Shown piece after piece: positions 1-6,281 of a stretch of DNA of 6,794 bases (positions are counted from its first letter, which is position 1; every line of letters starts with the position of its first letter). Origin of the DNA: JAAYDS01 sp039680625 (GTDB lineage: Bacteria > Chloroflexota > Anaerolineae > UBA1429); NCBI GenBank assembly GCA_039680625.1, contig JBDKSN010000102.1, positions 1 to 6,794 on the forward strand, read 5' to 3'. The notes beneath the pieces are model-generated. The model saw only the letters and a list, made by a program, of their open reading frames with translations. It did not search any database and was not told the origin of the DNA. The translations under genes and the position numbers were made by a program.

Positions 1-1539
1 CATCTGGTCAAAGAAGAGGTTCCCCAGGCCATAGACGATGATGCCCGCTCCCCCATCGTCGTTGGCGCCGTAGGGCTCCCAGGCCTGAGGCACGTGGCTT
101 TGGACGCCAGTAACGATGTCGGCCCCAGCCTCGCGCAGTTCGCGGAACTCGACCACCTGTTGGGCGGTGGGGAAGGGATTGTACGTCTCATAGTATTGAA
201 GCTCGACCGAGACGACGTCGACCTCGTTGGCCAGGCTGCGTACCAAGCTGAGTAGGCGATCCTTGTTGTCGTAATAGTAGCAGGCGCCGGGCTGGTCGGC
301 GGTGGCCCATGCATACTGTGGATCAAAGGCCAAGGCGGCCACAAACGCAAAGGTGTTGCCGTGATCCGTCCATCGGAGGGGCTGGCAGGCCTCATCGACG
401 TTCAAACCACTGCCGTATACCGGCACCCCCAGCGATTTGTAGTAGGCCAGCGACTCAGCGGCGCCAGCATAGCCGTGGTCGTTCACATGGTTGCCGCTCA
501 AGCCGACGATGTCGGTGCCAATAGCCTCGAGCGCGGCCCAATAACCATAGTCGCTGCAAAAGACCAGGCTGTCTGAGGTGGTGTCGACGGGGCAACCCTG
601 AATGAAGGGCACTTCATTGCTGACATGAGTGATGTCTGCCTCACGCAGCACCGGGCCAATCACCTCGGCCGGATAGGTGTAGCCGTGCTCTTCCATCTTG
701 GCGGCCGTCAGGCGGCACATGGCGGTGACGCCCGTCATGACCAGTTGGGTAAGCCGTTCTGGGTCGCGATTGCCCCAGCCGTCAGCCAGCGGCGTCAGCT
801 GCGCGACAAGGTTAGCGTCGCCCTCGGCCACCAACGCCACGCCCAGAGGGTAGGCGGCGGCGTCAAATCGGTTGCTGAGCACGTTCTCTCCATCGACAAG
901 GAGCACTTTGAACGTCGGGTCGAGTTGTTCAAAGCCCAGCAGGCCGACCGCGTCGTTCTCGGTGAGCACGTCGGCAGTGAGGTCGGCTACGCCGATCGCG
1001 TCACTGGGCGCACCCCAGGCGGCTTCCAGCGCGGGGGCTACTCGCGAGTCCACCATCAGGGTAAGCCCCTCGCCAGTGGCCCAAGCCGTCATCAGGTCGG
1101 CGCTAGAGACCTCATCCTCAAGGCTGTGAAAGGGCACCACGGCAGCGAGATAGCGTACGGCTAGAGGATCGGCAGCCTCCAGAGCGGGAGCCAGGCGCAA
1201 GGCCACATCGCCGTCGCCTTGGCCGTCGGTGAGGATGCTCACCACGCGACTCTCTCCACTGACAGTGAGCTCGGTGGGCAGGGCAACGCTCGTCTCAGCC
1301 AGTGCCCTCTGGCAGGCGTCAGAGACCAGCACCGCCACCGTCTGAGGTGTGGGCGAGGGGGCAGTAGTGGGTGTCGGCGCAGGCAGCGTAGCCGTGGGCT
1401 GCACTGTAGGCGAGGCACTCTCCGCCGGACTAGCCACAGTTGACGTGATTCCGGCGGCGGCTGTCGATGCGGGGGTGCTCGAACACGCCATCAGCAACAA
1501 AGCAGCCAGCAGCAAACACACGACGCGACGCAAGTGCAT
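1..1539 (-). CDS. CapA-family metallophosphatase-like lipoprotein with N-terminal binding-protein-like domain (C-terminus outside window)
   Basis: 513 codons are visible with no stop, so the C-terminus is missing. ATG at 1539 is preceded by a strong GGAGGAGG site (1541-1548) and opens a lipoprotein signal: MHLRR, a Leu-rich core, lipobox LMAC with Cys19. A Thr/Pro/Ser/Ala linker follows (about 20-67). Residues 68-250 resemble a periplasmic substrate-binding fold (AAVVPF near 132-137, AAYPLGV near 228-234). Residues 265-513 match the CapA/PGA_cap family: SNEVPF (307-312), SGNHVNDHG (348-356), GSGLN (376-380), AGADIVTGVQSHVPQ (471-485), YGLGNLFFDQM (503-513). CapA proteins are linked to poly-gamma-glutamate or capsule synthesis, but no capB/capC partner is present, so the substrate is unknown. 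The usual first motif, GD-M-GR, appears as MTGVTAMCR (268-276) without the Asp. Family call is firm; function is open. An in-frame ATG at 1584 is unlikely because it lies upstream of the predicted transcription start. Confidence 0.9.
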   Translation of the reverse strand, partial: MHLRRVVCLLLAALLLMACSSTPASTAAAGITSTVASPAESASPTVQPTATLPAPTPTTAPSPTPQTVAVLVSDACQRALAETSVALPTELTVSGESRVVSILTDGQGDGDVALRLAPALEAADPLAVRYLAAVVPFHSLEDEVSSADLMTAWATGEGLTLMVDSRVAPALEAAWGAPSDAIGVADLTADVLTENDAVGLLGFEQLDPTFKVLLVDGENVLSNRFDAAAYPLGVALVAEGDANLVAQLTPLADGWGNRDPERLTQLVMTGVTAMCRLTAAKMEEHGYTYPAEVIGPVLREADITHVSNEVPFIQGCPVDTTSDSLVFCSDYGYWAALEAIGTDIVGLSGNHVNDHGYAGAAESLAYYKSLGVPVYGSGLNVDEACQPLRWTDHGNTFAFVAALAFDPQYAWATADQPGACYYYDNKDRLLSLVRSLANEVDVVSVELQYYETYNPFPTAQQVVEFRELREAGADIVTGVQSHVPQAWEPYGANDDGGAGIIVYGLGNLFFDQM

Positions 1540-1566
1540 GGCCTCCTCCAAGAAGAGTATGGCGCC

Positions 1567-1595
1567 ATTGTAGCCGTCCGTCATGGTCGAGCCAA
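1567..1595 (-). promoter_or_regulatory. Predicted sigma70-type promoter for the CapA-family gene
   Basis: On the minus strand, TTGGCT (1595-1590) and TACAAT (1572-1567) are separated by exactly 17 bp. The -10 box matches the consensus at five of six positions and the -35 box at three. Transcription would begin near 1560, leaving a leader of about 20 nt that holds the GGAGGAGG ribosome-binding site. A perfect 10-bp palindrome, ATGGCGCCAT (1559-1568), overlaps the -10 edge and the predicted start and could be an operator, though one this short may be chance. The rest of the 90-bp gap shows no terminator for the upstream transporter gene, so read-through into this gene is also possible. Confidence 0.55.
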
Positions 1596-1629
1596 AGGGC
1601 CTACCGACGCTACCATCCGCGAGCCAGGG

Positions 1630-3000
1630 TTAGGCGCGGTGGCGGGCGCCGGTGCTGAGGGCTGGGCGAGCCACGGCCTGGTCCTCGGGGAGCTCGTCGA
1701 AAGTGCGACGAAAACTGCCTCGCAGGTACATGATCAAGTAGAGGATGCCCGCGACCCCACGTCCGGCGGCAGAGAGCAGGAGGTTTGTCTTGAAGCCATA
1801 TTGATCATAGATCCAGGCCGCGGGAATGGGGACGATGATCGCCGCAGTGGCGCTGAACACGTTCAGCACGGCGATATACCGCGAGCGCAGCTCCCGCGGA
1901 GTGATCGCCAGGATAAGCGGCAAGTTCGACACGTTCACCAGCGCCCAGGCAATCACCCCGTAAGACTTGGCAGCGAGCACGCCCCAGGCATCTGCTGCCA
2001 GGTACCAGGCAATGGGCATCAGAGGCACAAGCAACATGCCGATGGCGGTCATCTTGGGAGCAGTCCGATCGTTGACCAGGCGCCCAGCGCCGATCAGGGC
2101 GCCCACGTTGACCACTGCCGTGCCGGTTGCCAACCAGGCGATGGTTTCGACACTGAGGCCGAGAGATTCGCGCATGTACACGGTAAAGAACGGCGCCGAG
2201 AGTTGTTGGCCAAACGACCAGACGAACATCACGCCGCAGTACAGCATGAACCGCTGGTCATGGAAGACGGCGGCGAGGCTCGAGCGCCCCTTGGCGCACT
2301 CGGGGGTGCGCTGGCGTGGACCCTCGGCACTTTCAGGCTCGGGGATGCGCGCGTAGAACGAGGTGGCCACAAAGCCCAGCACAGTCGCGATACCCAGCGC
2401 CACTTGATAGCCAGCCACGCCTGAGATCACGCGAATGAGCCAACCCGTCAAGGGTACGACGATGACGGTGATGGCGTTGGCTGCCACCATCGACAGCGAG
2501 TTCCAGCGGCTGCGGATGCCAGGTGGCAGAATGTCGCCTTGCAACGAAGTGCCGGGTGGGCTGGACATGGTGCCCGCCAAGTTGCGGATGCAGGTGAGCA
2601 CCACCACGATGAGCACCGCCGTCGACCCGCTGCAGAACAGTGGCGTGATGGCTGAGAGCAACAAAGTGAGGCGGCCAATGCTCCCGGGACCGATCAGTAC
2701 CCAGATCTTGCGCTTGCCCGAACGGGCTACCAGCGTGGCGCCGACGATCGGCCCGAGCAATGCCATGGCATTGCTGGCCGAGGTCATGGTGCCGATCACA
2801 CTCGTGGTGCCACCGAGCTCGAGGATGTACAGCGTCAGGAACTCGGCGAAGAACGCAACGCTCATGTTGGCGAAGAGCAGGTCGTACCACATGTACTTGA
2901 TGCCTTCGCGCTGCTGAGCAGTCGTGCCAGCGATCGGATACGGTCGGAGGACAAGGTTGCCAAGACCGCGTATCGCCCGCCGAACGATCACTGTATTCAC
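1630..3000 (-). CDS. Major facilitator superfamily transporter, 12 transmembrane helices, substrate unknown
   Basis: 456 residues from GTG (3000) to TAA (1632-1630). The start has AGAGGA (3015-3010) nine bases upstream. A cytoplasmic-looking, Arg-containing N-terminus of about 36 residues precedes twelve hydrophobic segments, roughly at 37-60, 64-90, 98-121, 124-145, 165-190, 192-215, 250-275, 281-305, 314-334, 337-362, 374-400 and 404-432. The loop at 216-249 is polar and charged (EPESAEGPRQRT), the usual divider between the two six-helix halves. The loop between helices 2 and 3 carries a motif-A-like sequence, GATLVARSGKRK (87-98), echoed in the second half by GRLVNDRTAPK (306-316). Length and layout fit a single-polypeptide secondary transporter. 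Nothing visible identifies the substrate or direction. It lies 90 bp upstream of the CapA-like gene on the same strand and has its own promoter candidate; a functional link to CapA is not shown. Confidence 0.9.
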   Translation of the reverse strand: MNTVIVRRAIRGLGNLVLRPYPIAGTTAQQREGIKYMWYDLLFANMSVAFFAEFLTLYILELGGTTSVIGTMTSASNAMALLGPIVGATLVARSGKRKIWVLIGPGSIGRLTLLLSAITPLFCSGSTAVLIVVVLTCIRNLAGTMSSPPGTSLQGDILPPGIRSRWNSLSMVAANAITVIVVPLTGWLIRVISGVAGYQVALGIATVLGFVATSFYARIPEPESAEGPRQRTPECAKGRSSLAAVFHDQRFMLYCGVMFVWSFGQQLSAPFFTVYMRESLGLSVETIAWLATGTAVVNVGALIGAGRLVNDRTAPKMTAIGMLLVPLMPIAWYLAADAWGVLAAKSYGVIAWALVNVSNLPLILAITPRELRSRYIAVLNVFSATAAIIVPIPAAWIYDQYGFKTNLLLSAAGRGVAGILYLIMYLRGSFRRTFDELPEDQAVARPALSTGARHRA

Positions 3001-3050
3001 GCGTACTGATCCTCTGGGGGGCTGCGAGGCTCAAGGCCATCGCTGAGGGC

Positions 3051-3079
3051 AGTATAGACCCTACCAAAAGCGAGGCCAA
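3051..3079 (-). promoter_or_regulatory. Predicted sigma70-type promoter for the MFS transporter gene, overlapping the upstream terminator
   Basis: On the minus strand, TTGGCC (3079-3074) and TATACT (3056-3051) are 17 bp apart. The -10 box matches TATAAT at five of six positions. Transcription would start near 3044, about 43 nt before the GTG at 3000. The -35 box lies wholly inside the 3' arm of the terminator stem at 3070-3083, so one stretch of DNA appears to end one transcript and begin the next. Confidence 0.6.
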
Positions 3080-3108
3080 GCTGACCGAAGCACAGCTTGG
3101 CCTCGCTT
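3066..3108 (-). terminator. Intrinsic terminator of the PA14 protein gene
   Basis: A perfect 16-bp inverted repeat lies at 3068-3083 and 3093-3108 with a 9-base spacer. On the minus strand the arms are AAGCGAGGCCAAGCTG and CAGCTTGGCCTCGCTT, and the loop is TGCTTCGGT. The 3' arm runs into TTTT (3069-3066), giving a U-tract in the minus-strand transcript. The first base of the stem is 11 bases past the PA14 stop codon. No U-tract follows in the plus direction, so it should act on minus-strand transcription only. This is a textbook rho-independent structure apart from a rather short U-tract. Confidence 0.85.
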
Positions 3109-3136
3109 GGTCAGAGCCCCTAGGGGCTCGGCCAAA
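3107..3136. repeat. Near-perfect 30-bp palindrome centred on the PA14 gene stop codon
   Basis: The core GAGCCCCTAGGGGCTC (3114-3129) is a perfect 16-bp palindrome. Extending it to 3107-3136 gives two 15-base arms with 13 of 15 positions complementary. The stop codon TAG (3122-3120) lies at the centre, so in the minus-strand mRNA the stop would sit in the tip of a hairpin whose 5' arm encodes the last residues (WPSP). It abuts, and shares two bases with, the terminator stem at 3068-3108, so the transcript can form two hairpins back to back. It may assist termination or protect the 3' end, or the dyad may bind a protein on DNA; the sequence does not decide. Confidence 0.7.
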
Positions 3137-6100
3137 ACCTACGCCAAAGGGGCATGAGGGTAGGCGCTGTAGGCATTGTGGGCATGGGTACGAGGCCCAG
3201 GTCGGCCTGGGCGGGCAAGTGCCAGACCACCTCGATGGAGGCCGGGCCGGCCAGGTTCACGTACTCGACAACGATTTGGTGCGTACCGGTGGTGAGTGTG
3301 CCACGCACAACCTCACTCGTGGCGCTCTCTGCCCAGCGATCGACCATGAGCACACCATCGACGTAGAGCCGCGCCCCACCTCTAGCGCTGATGCTGCACG
3401 TATAGACCTCCAAGGCACCCTCGACCGTGGTCTGCAGCGTCCAGCGGGCGCTAAAGCCGTCGGTCGGCAACGCAGCCGCGGGCGCCCCCAGGCCCCAGTC
3501 GTAGGTGATGGCCGCGACCGTCTCGGTGAAGGCCGGCATGCCCTGCAGATTGGCGTTCGAATAGTAGGCCGCGTTCCACAGTTCAGTAGGCATCAGCGTG
3601 CTGGTCGCGGTGGCCGTGGGCGATGCTGTGTTCGTAGGCGTGCTCGTCTTGGTCGGCGTGTTGGTCGCGGTGGGCGTGCTCGTACTGGTGGGAGTGCTGG
3701 TCGCAGTAGGCGTACTCGTGCTGGTGGGTGTGTTGGTCGCAGTAGGCGTGCTCGTCTTGGTCGGTGTGTTGGTCTCGGTAGGTGTGGCCGACGGAACGAG
3801 TGTCGCCGTCTGGGTCGGTGTCTCCGTCGGCGTACTCGTAAGCGTTGGGCTGCTAGTCGCGGTTGGGGTAGCCGTCGGCGTTTGGGTCGACGCCTCAGTT
3901 GGCGACGGCGTCAGTGACCCGGTCGGCGATGCCGCTAGAGTCGACGTTGGGGTCTCGCTGGTCGTGGGCGTCAAACTGGCCGCTGGTGTAGCCGTCGCCG
4001 TAGTTGTCGGTGTAGCGGTAGCCGTCGCTGTGGTCGTCGGTGTAGCGGTGGCAGTCGCTGTCAGCGTCGGTGTGGCGGTAGGGGTGGCGATGCGCGCCCA
4101 GCCGAACGTGATCTCGGCTTCGCCCCCGGCTTCAAAGTACTCGACCACGACCTCGTGGATGCCCGCGCTGAGGGTAGCTTCACCCGCACACTCCCGCCGC
4201 GCTGAAACGGACCAGCAGTTCGCCACCGGCACGCCATCGACATAGATGCGCACACCATCATCGACCTGTGCGCTAAAGCGATAGGTGCCCGCGTCGAACG
4301 CCACTGCGCGTGTCCAGCGTGCCGACCAATGGTCACCGGGCATGTTCAGGGCTGGCTGGCCGATGCCCCAGTCAAAGTCGATCTCGGCGTCATCGCGCAC
4401 CAGGCGTGGGCTGCCCTGCAAGCCCTCATTGGGGTAGTAGGCGCCCCTCCACCCGGTAAACGTGGTGATGGGGCTGCCCTTGAGCTGGATGCGCGCGTCG
4501 CCGCTGATCTCTTGGTATTCCAAAACGATAGTGTGCTGGCCGGCCGATAGCCAGGCATGGGCGACATACTCTTGTTCGCTCTGGCGGCGCCATTCGTCGA
4601 GGAGCAGCAGGCCATCGACCCATAGGCGCGCCCCATCATCCACCCGGACGGTAAAGCGATAGGCGCCCTCGGCCAGGTTGTAGGTGCGCGTCCACCGCAC
4701 CGAGAAGCCATCTTTGGGTAGTGAGCTATCGGGCCGGCCATGGCCCCAGTTGAAGTCGAGATGCGAGTCGTTGCGCACCAGCTTGGGGCTGCCGCTCAAC
4801 GTCGGGTTGTCATAGTACTCGCCGCGCCACTCGGTGATCGGCACCACGGGCGTGGGGGTGGGCGTAGGCGTCTTGGGCTTGTAGAGCTTTTCCCAAGTGA
4901 CGCGCGCCCGCGCGATGCCCTCTAGCTCAAAGAACTCGACGACGATCTCGTGTTGGCCCTCGCCCATATAGCGTCTGACGATGTTCTCCGAGTAGCCACC
5001 GTACCAATGATCGAGGATCAACACGCCGTCGATGTACAGGCGCACGCCATCATCGGTGCGGACCTTCCAGTTATAGTCGCCGGCGCTAAAGTCCGCTCGG
5101 CGAGACCAACGAACAGAGAAATAGTCGGCGGGCAGGCCATAGGCCGGGCTGGCATAGCCCCAGTCAAAGTCGATGCTCTCATCGCGGCGTACGAGCAGAG
5201 GGTAGCCGGCAAGCTGGCTATTGTCGTAATACTCGCCTCGCCAATAGTCATAGGGCACTGGCGCACGGGTCGGTGCTACCGTCGGGCTAGGCCAGGGGGT
5301 AGCAGTGGACGTGGGCCAGACAGAGGGGGTGGGCGTGGCAGTGGCTAGCACTGCGGTAGACCAAGCGGTGGGTGTTGGCGCAAGCCCAAAGGCCGCCCGC
5401 GCGACACCACTTTGGTCCGTGTGATACTCATAGGTCTGGCCGCCAGCGGTCAGCACCACGCGGTAGCCAGGGGTAAGCACCTGGCTGCAGAACACACCCG
5501 CTTCGGCGATGCCCAAACAGGAGTCAGGCCAGGTGGTCTCTTCCACCGAGACCAGGTCGATCTCGTCGGCCGAGATACCGAGCTCCTGGGCCAGTGCATT
5601 CCGTGCCGCGCTCACCGCGGCGACTTCTTGCGCTTCTCCGACCAGGCGCTCAAAGACGGCCTGCGCCCAGAACATGATCGCCTCTTGCTCCAAAGAAGTC
5701 GGCGGTCGATCGCCCTGGCCGTAGAGCCGCAGTGTCAGGCTGGGATCGCTCTCGCTGGCGCCGTCGATGGCATACTCAAAGTCCGAATGTCGCCCAAGAT
5801 AGGTCGTGAGACGTTGCAGCTCGTCTGCGGTAAGCTGGCCGGTTTGTTGCGCGAGCGTGCATGTGCTAAACGACGCCTCCCCGCTTGCGCTGATCGCCAG
5901 CTGGTCACAGCGGCCCTCGCGGCCGCCTGTGCGCTCCCATTCGAGCGAGACGGGCCTTGGCGTCACCGTCGCAGGCAGCTCGCCCGGCTGTGGGGTAGCA
6001 GTGAGCGTGAGCACATCGACGGGCGTAGCCGTCGGCTGCGCACCCGTGATCAAGCTCCGTGCGGGGCCCATCAGAATCACCGCCACGACGATCAAAGCGG

Positions 6101-6143
6101 CGCCTATCCCACCCGATAGCCAGACCCACCGACGCATTTCCAT
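3120..6143 (-). CDS. Membrane-anchored extracellular protein with four PA14 domains and Thr/Pro-rich stalks
   Basis: 1007 residues. ATG at 6143 has GAGG six bases upstream; a second ATG two codons later is spaced less well. Residues 4-26 form an Arg-Arg plus hydrophobic signal or anchor segment with no lipobox. Residues 67-168 form a small domain resembling emfourin (ERTGGREG at 70-77; LTADELQRL at 104-112; Cys79 and Cys95). Residues 171-243 form a second small domain (WPDSCLG at 205-211, PGYRVVL at 225-231, YEYHTD at 238-243; Cys209 and Cys219). After a Thr/Pro linker come PA14 domains at about 301-417, 439-555 and 565-684, a 170-residue Thr/Pro/Ser/Ala stalk (687-853), and a fourth PA14 at 856-975. 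PA14 is a beta-barrel found in adhesins, glycosidases and toxins, often binding glycans. No catalytic domain or LPXTG sorting signal is visible. A surface-binding or adhesive role is inferred. The Thr-rich stalk may be O-glycosylated. Confidence 0.92.
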   Translation of the reverse strand: MEMRRWVWLSGGIGAALIVVAVILMGPARSLITGAQPTATPVDVLTLTATPQPGELPATVTPRPVSLEWERTGGREGRCDQLAISASGEASFSTCTLAQQTGQLTADELQRLTTYLGRHSDFEYAIDGASESDPSLTLRLYGQGDRPPTSLEQEAIMFWAQAVFERLVGEAQEVAAVSAARNALAQELGISADEIDLVSVEETTWPDSCLGIAEAGVFCSQVLTPGYRVVLTAGGQTYEYHTDQSGVARAAFGLAPTPTAWSTAVLATATPTPSVWPTSTATPWPSPTVAPTRAPVPYDYWRGEYYDNSQLAGYPLLVRRDESIDFDWGYASPAYGLPADYFSVRWSRRADFSAGDYNWKVRTDDGVRLYIDGVLILDHWYGGYSENIVRRYMGEGQHEIVVEFFELEGIARARVTWEKLYKPKTPTPTPTPVVPITEWRGEYYDNPTLSGSPKLVRNDSHLDFNWGHGRPDSSLPKDGFSVRWTRTYNLAEGAYRFTVRVDDGARLWVDGLLLLDEWRRQSEQEYVAHAWLSAGQHTIVLEYQEISGDARIQLKGSPITTFTGWRGAYYPNEGLQGSPRLVRDDAEIDFDWGIGQPALNMPGDHWSARWTRAVAFDAGTYRFSAQVDDGVRIYVDGVPVANCWSVSARRECAGEATLSAGIHEVVVEYFEAGGEAEITFGWARIATPTATPTLTATATATPTTTATATATPTTTATATPAASLTPTTSETPTSTLAASPTGSLTPSPTEASTQTPTATPTATSSPTLTSTPTETPTQTATLVPSATPTETNTPTKTSTPTATNTPTSTSTPTATSTPTSTSTPTATNTPTKTSTPTNTASPTATATSTLMPTELWNAAYYSNANLQGMPAFTETVAAITYDWGLGAPAAALPTDGFSARWTLQTTVEGALEVYTCSISARGGARLYVDGVLMVDRWAESATSEVVRGTLTTGTHQIVVEYVNLAGPASIEVVWHLPAQADLGLVPMPTMPTAPTLMPLWRRFWPSP
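3630..3773 (-). repeat. Four tandem 36-bp repeats encoding a 12-residue Thr/Pro unit
   Basis: Four contiguous 36-bp units lie at 3738-3773, 3702-3737, 3666-3701 and 3630-3665, encoding residues 791-838 of the PA14 protein. The unit reads TNTPTKTSTPTA with small changes. The two outer copies carry Lys at position 6 and match each other at 31 of 36 bases. The two inner copies carry Ser there and match at 30 of 36. The phase is exactly in frame, so gain or loss of copies would change stalk length without a frameshift. Confidence 0.85.
3984..4073 (-). repeat. Three tandem 30-bp repeats encoding a 10-residue Thr/Ala/Pro unit
   Basis: Three contiguous in-frame 30-bp units encode residues 691-720 of the PA14 protein: TPTLTATATA, TPTTTATATA and TPTTTATATP. 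They open the long stalk just after the third PA14 domain. The unit differs in length and composition from the 36-bp repeats nearer the fourth PA14 domain, so the stalk seems to have grown by at least two separate duplication series. Confidence 0.8.
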
Positions 6144-6191
6144 AGCTAACCTCAGCTTGCGCAGTAGACATCAGTCGCCTGAGTGTCTCGC

Positions 6192-6222
6192 TATATAAAC
6201 GCCCGAACTCCCCGTCGAGTTC
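6192..6222 (-). promoter_or_regulatory. Possible promoter and operator of the PA14 protein gene
   Basis: This lies in the 131-bp gap between the nitroreductase stop and the PA14 start. On the minus strand TATATA (6197-6192) is a reasonable -10 box about 50 bp before the ATG. No good -35 hexamer is found at 16-18 bp. Instead a perfect 6-bp inverted repeat, GAACTC and GAGTTC with a 6-base spacer (6222-6205), covers the spacer and the expected -35 position. That pattern would suit a regulator-dependent promoter, but repeats of this size also arise by chance. Confidence 0.35.
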
Positions 6223-6261
6223 CGGCGAGCGGCGACCCACGCCCAAAGCGCGATCAAGCGT

Positions 6262-6281
6262 ACTCTGGCTTACGCTAGAGT
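6262..6281. repeat. Imperfect 8-bp inverted repeat spanning the nitroreductase stop codon
   Basis: Arms ACTCTGGC (6262-6269) and GCTAGAGT (6274-6281) flank a 4-base spacer and are complementary at seven of eight positions. The TAG stop of the nitroreductase (6277-6275) lies in one arm. In the minus-strand transcript the loop would read GUAA, a GNRA-type tetraloop. No T-tract follows, so this is not a standard intrinsic terminator. It may be a minor mRNA 3' structure or chance. Confidence 0.3.

Noticed and set aside
625..1164. Plus-strand open frame of 179 residues opposite the CapA-like gene.
   Set aside because: The minus strand reads as one uninterrupted lipoprotein with conserved CapA motifs; the plus-strand product resembles nothing known.
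1539..1584. Upstream in-frame ATG at 1584 as the CapA gene start.
   Set aside because: It would put 15 polar residues before the lipoprotein signal, lacks a ribosome-binding site as good as GGAGGAGG at 1541-1548, and lies upstream of the predicted transcription start.
1534..2424. Plus-strand open frame of 296 residues opposite the transporter gene.
   Set aside because: Low-complexity His/Arg/Gly-rich protein with no recognisable family, lying antisense to a well-formed 12-helix transporter. High GC content produces such frames.
1..3000. Transporter plus CapA gene as a poly-gamma-glutamate or capsule operon.
   Set aside because: No CapB/PgsB ligase or CapC/PgsC homologue is present, each gene has its own promoter candidate, and the CapA motifs are atypical. 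The link rests on proximity alone.
3120..3210. Cell-wall sorting signal at the PA14 protein C-terminus.
   Set aside because: There is no LPXTG-like motif, hydrophobic segment or basic tail; the end is a short Pro/Met-rich stretch finishing in RRFWPSP.
3630..3773. 36-bp repeat period resembling a CRISPR array.
   Set aside because: The units are contiguous with no unique spacers, are imperfect, and are in frame with a Thr/Pro protein stalk.
3598..4245. Plus-strand open frame encoding a Val/Gly-rich, membrane-like repeat protein of 215 residues.
   Set aside because: It is the complement of the Thr/Pro stalk codons of the PA14 gene: complements of ACN and CCN codons read as Val and Gly. No independent gene signal was seen.
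5412..6119. Plus-strand open frame of 235 residues opposite the N-terminal part of the PA14 gene.
   Set aside because: Antisense to a clear signal-anchor and domain region, with no coherent protein features.
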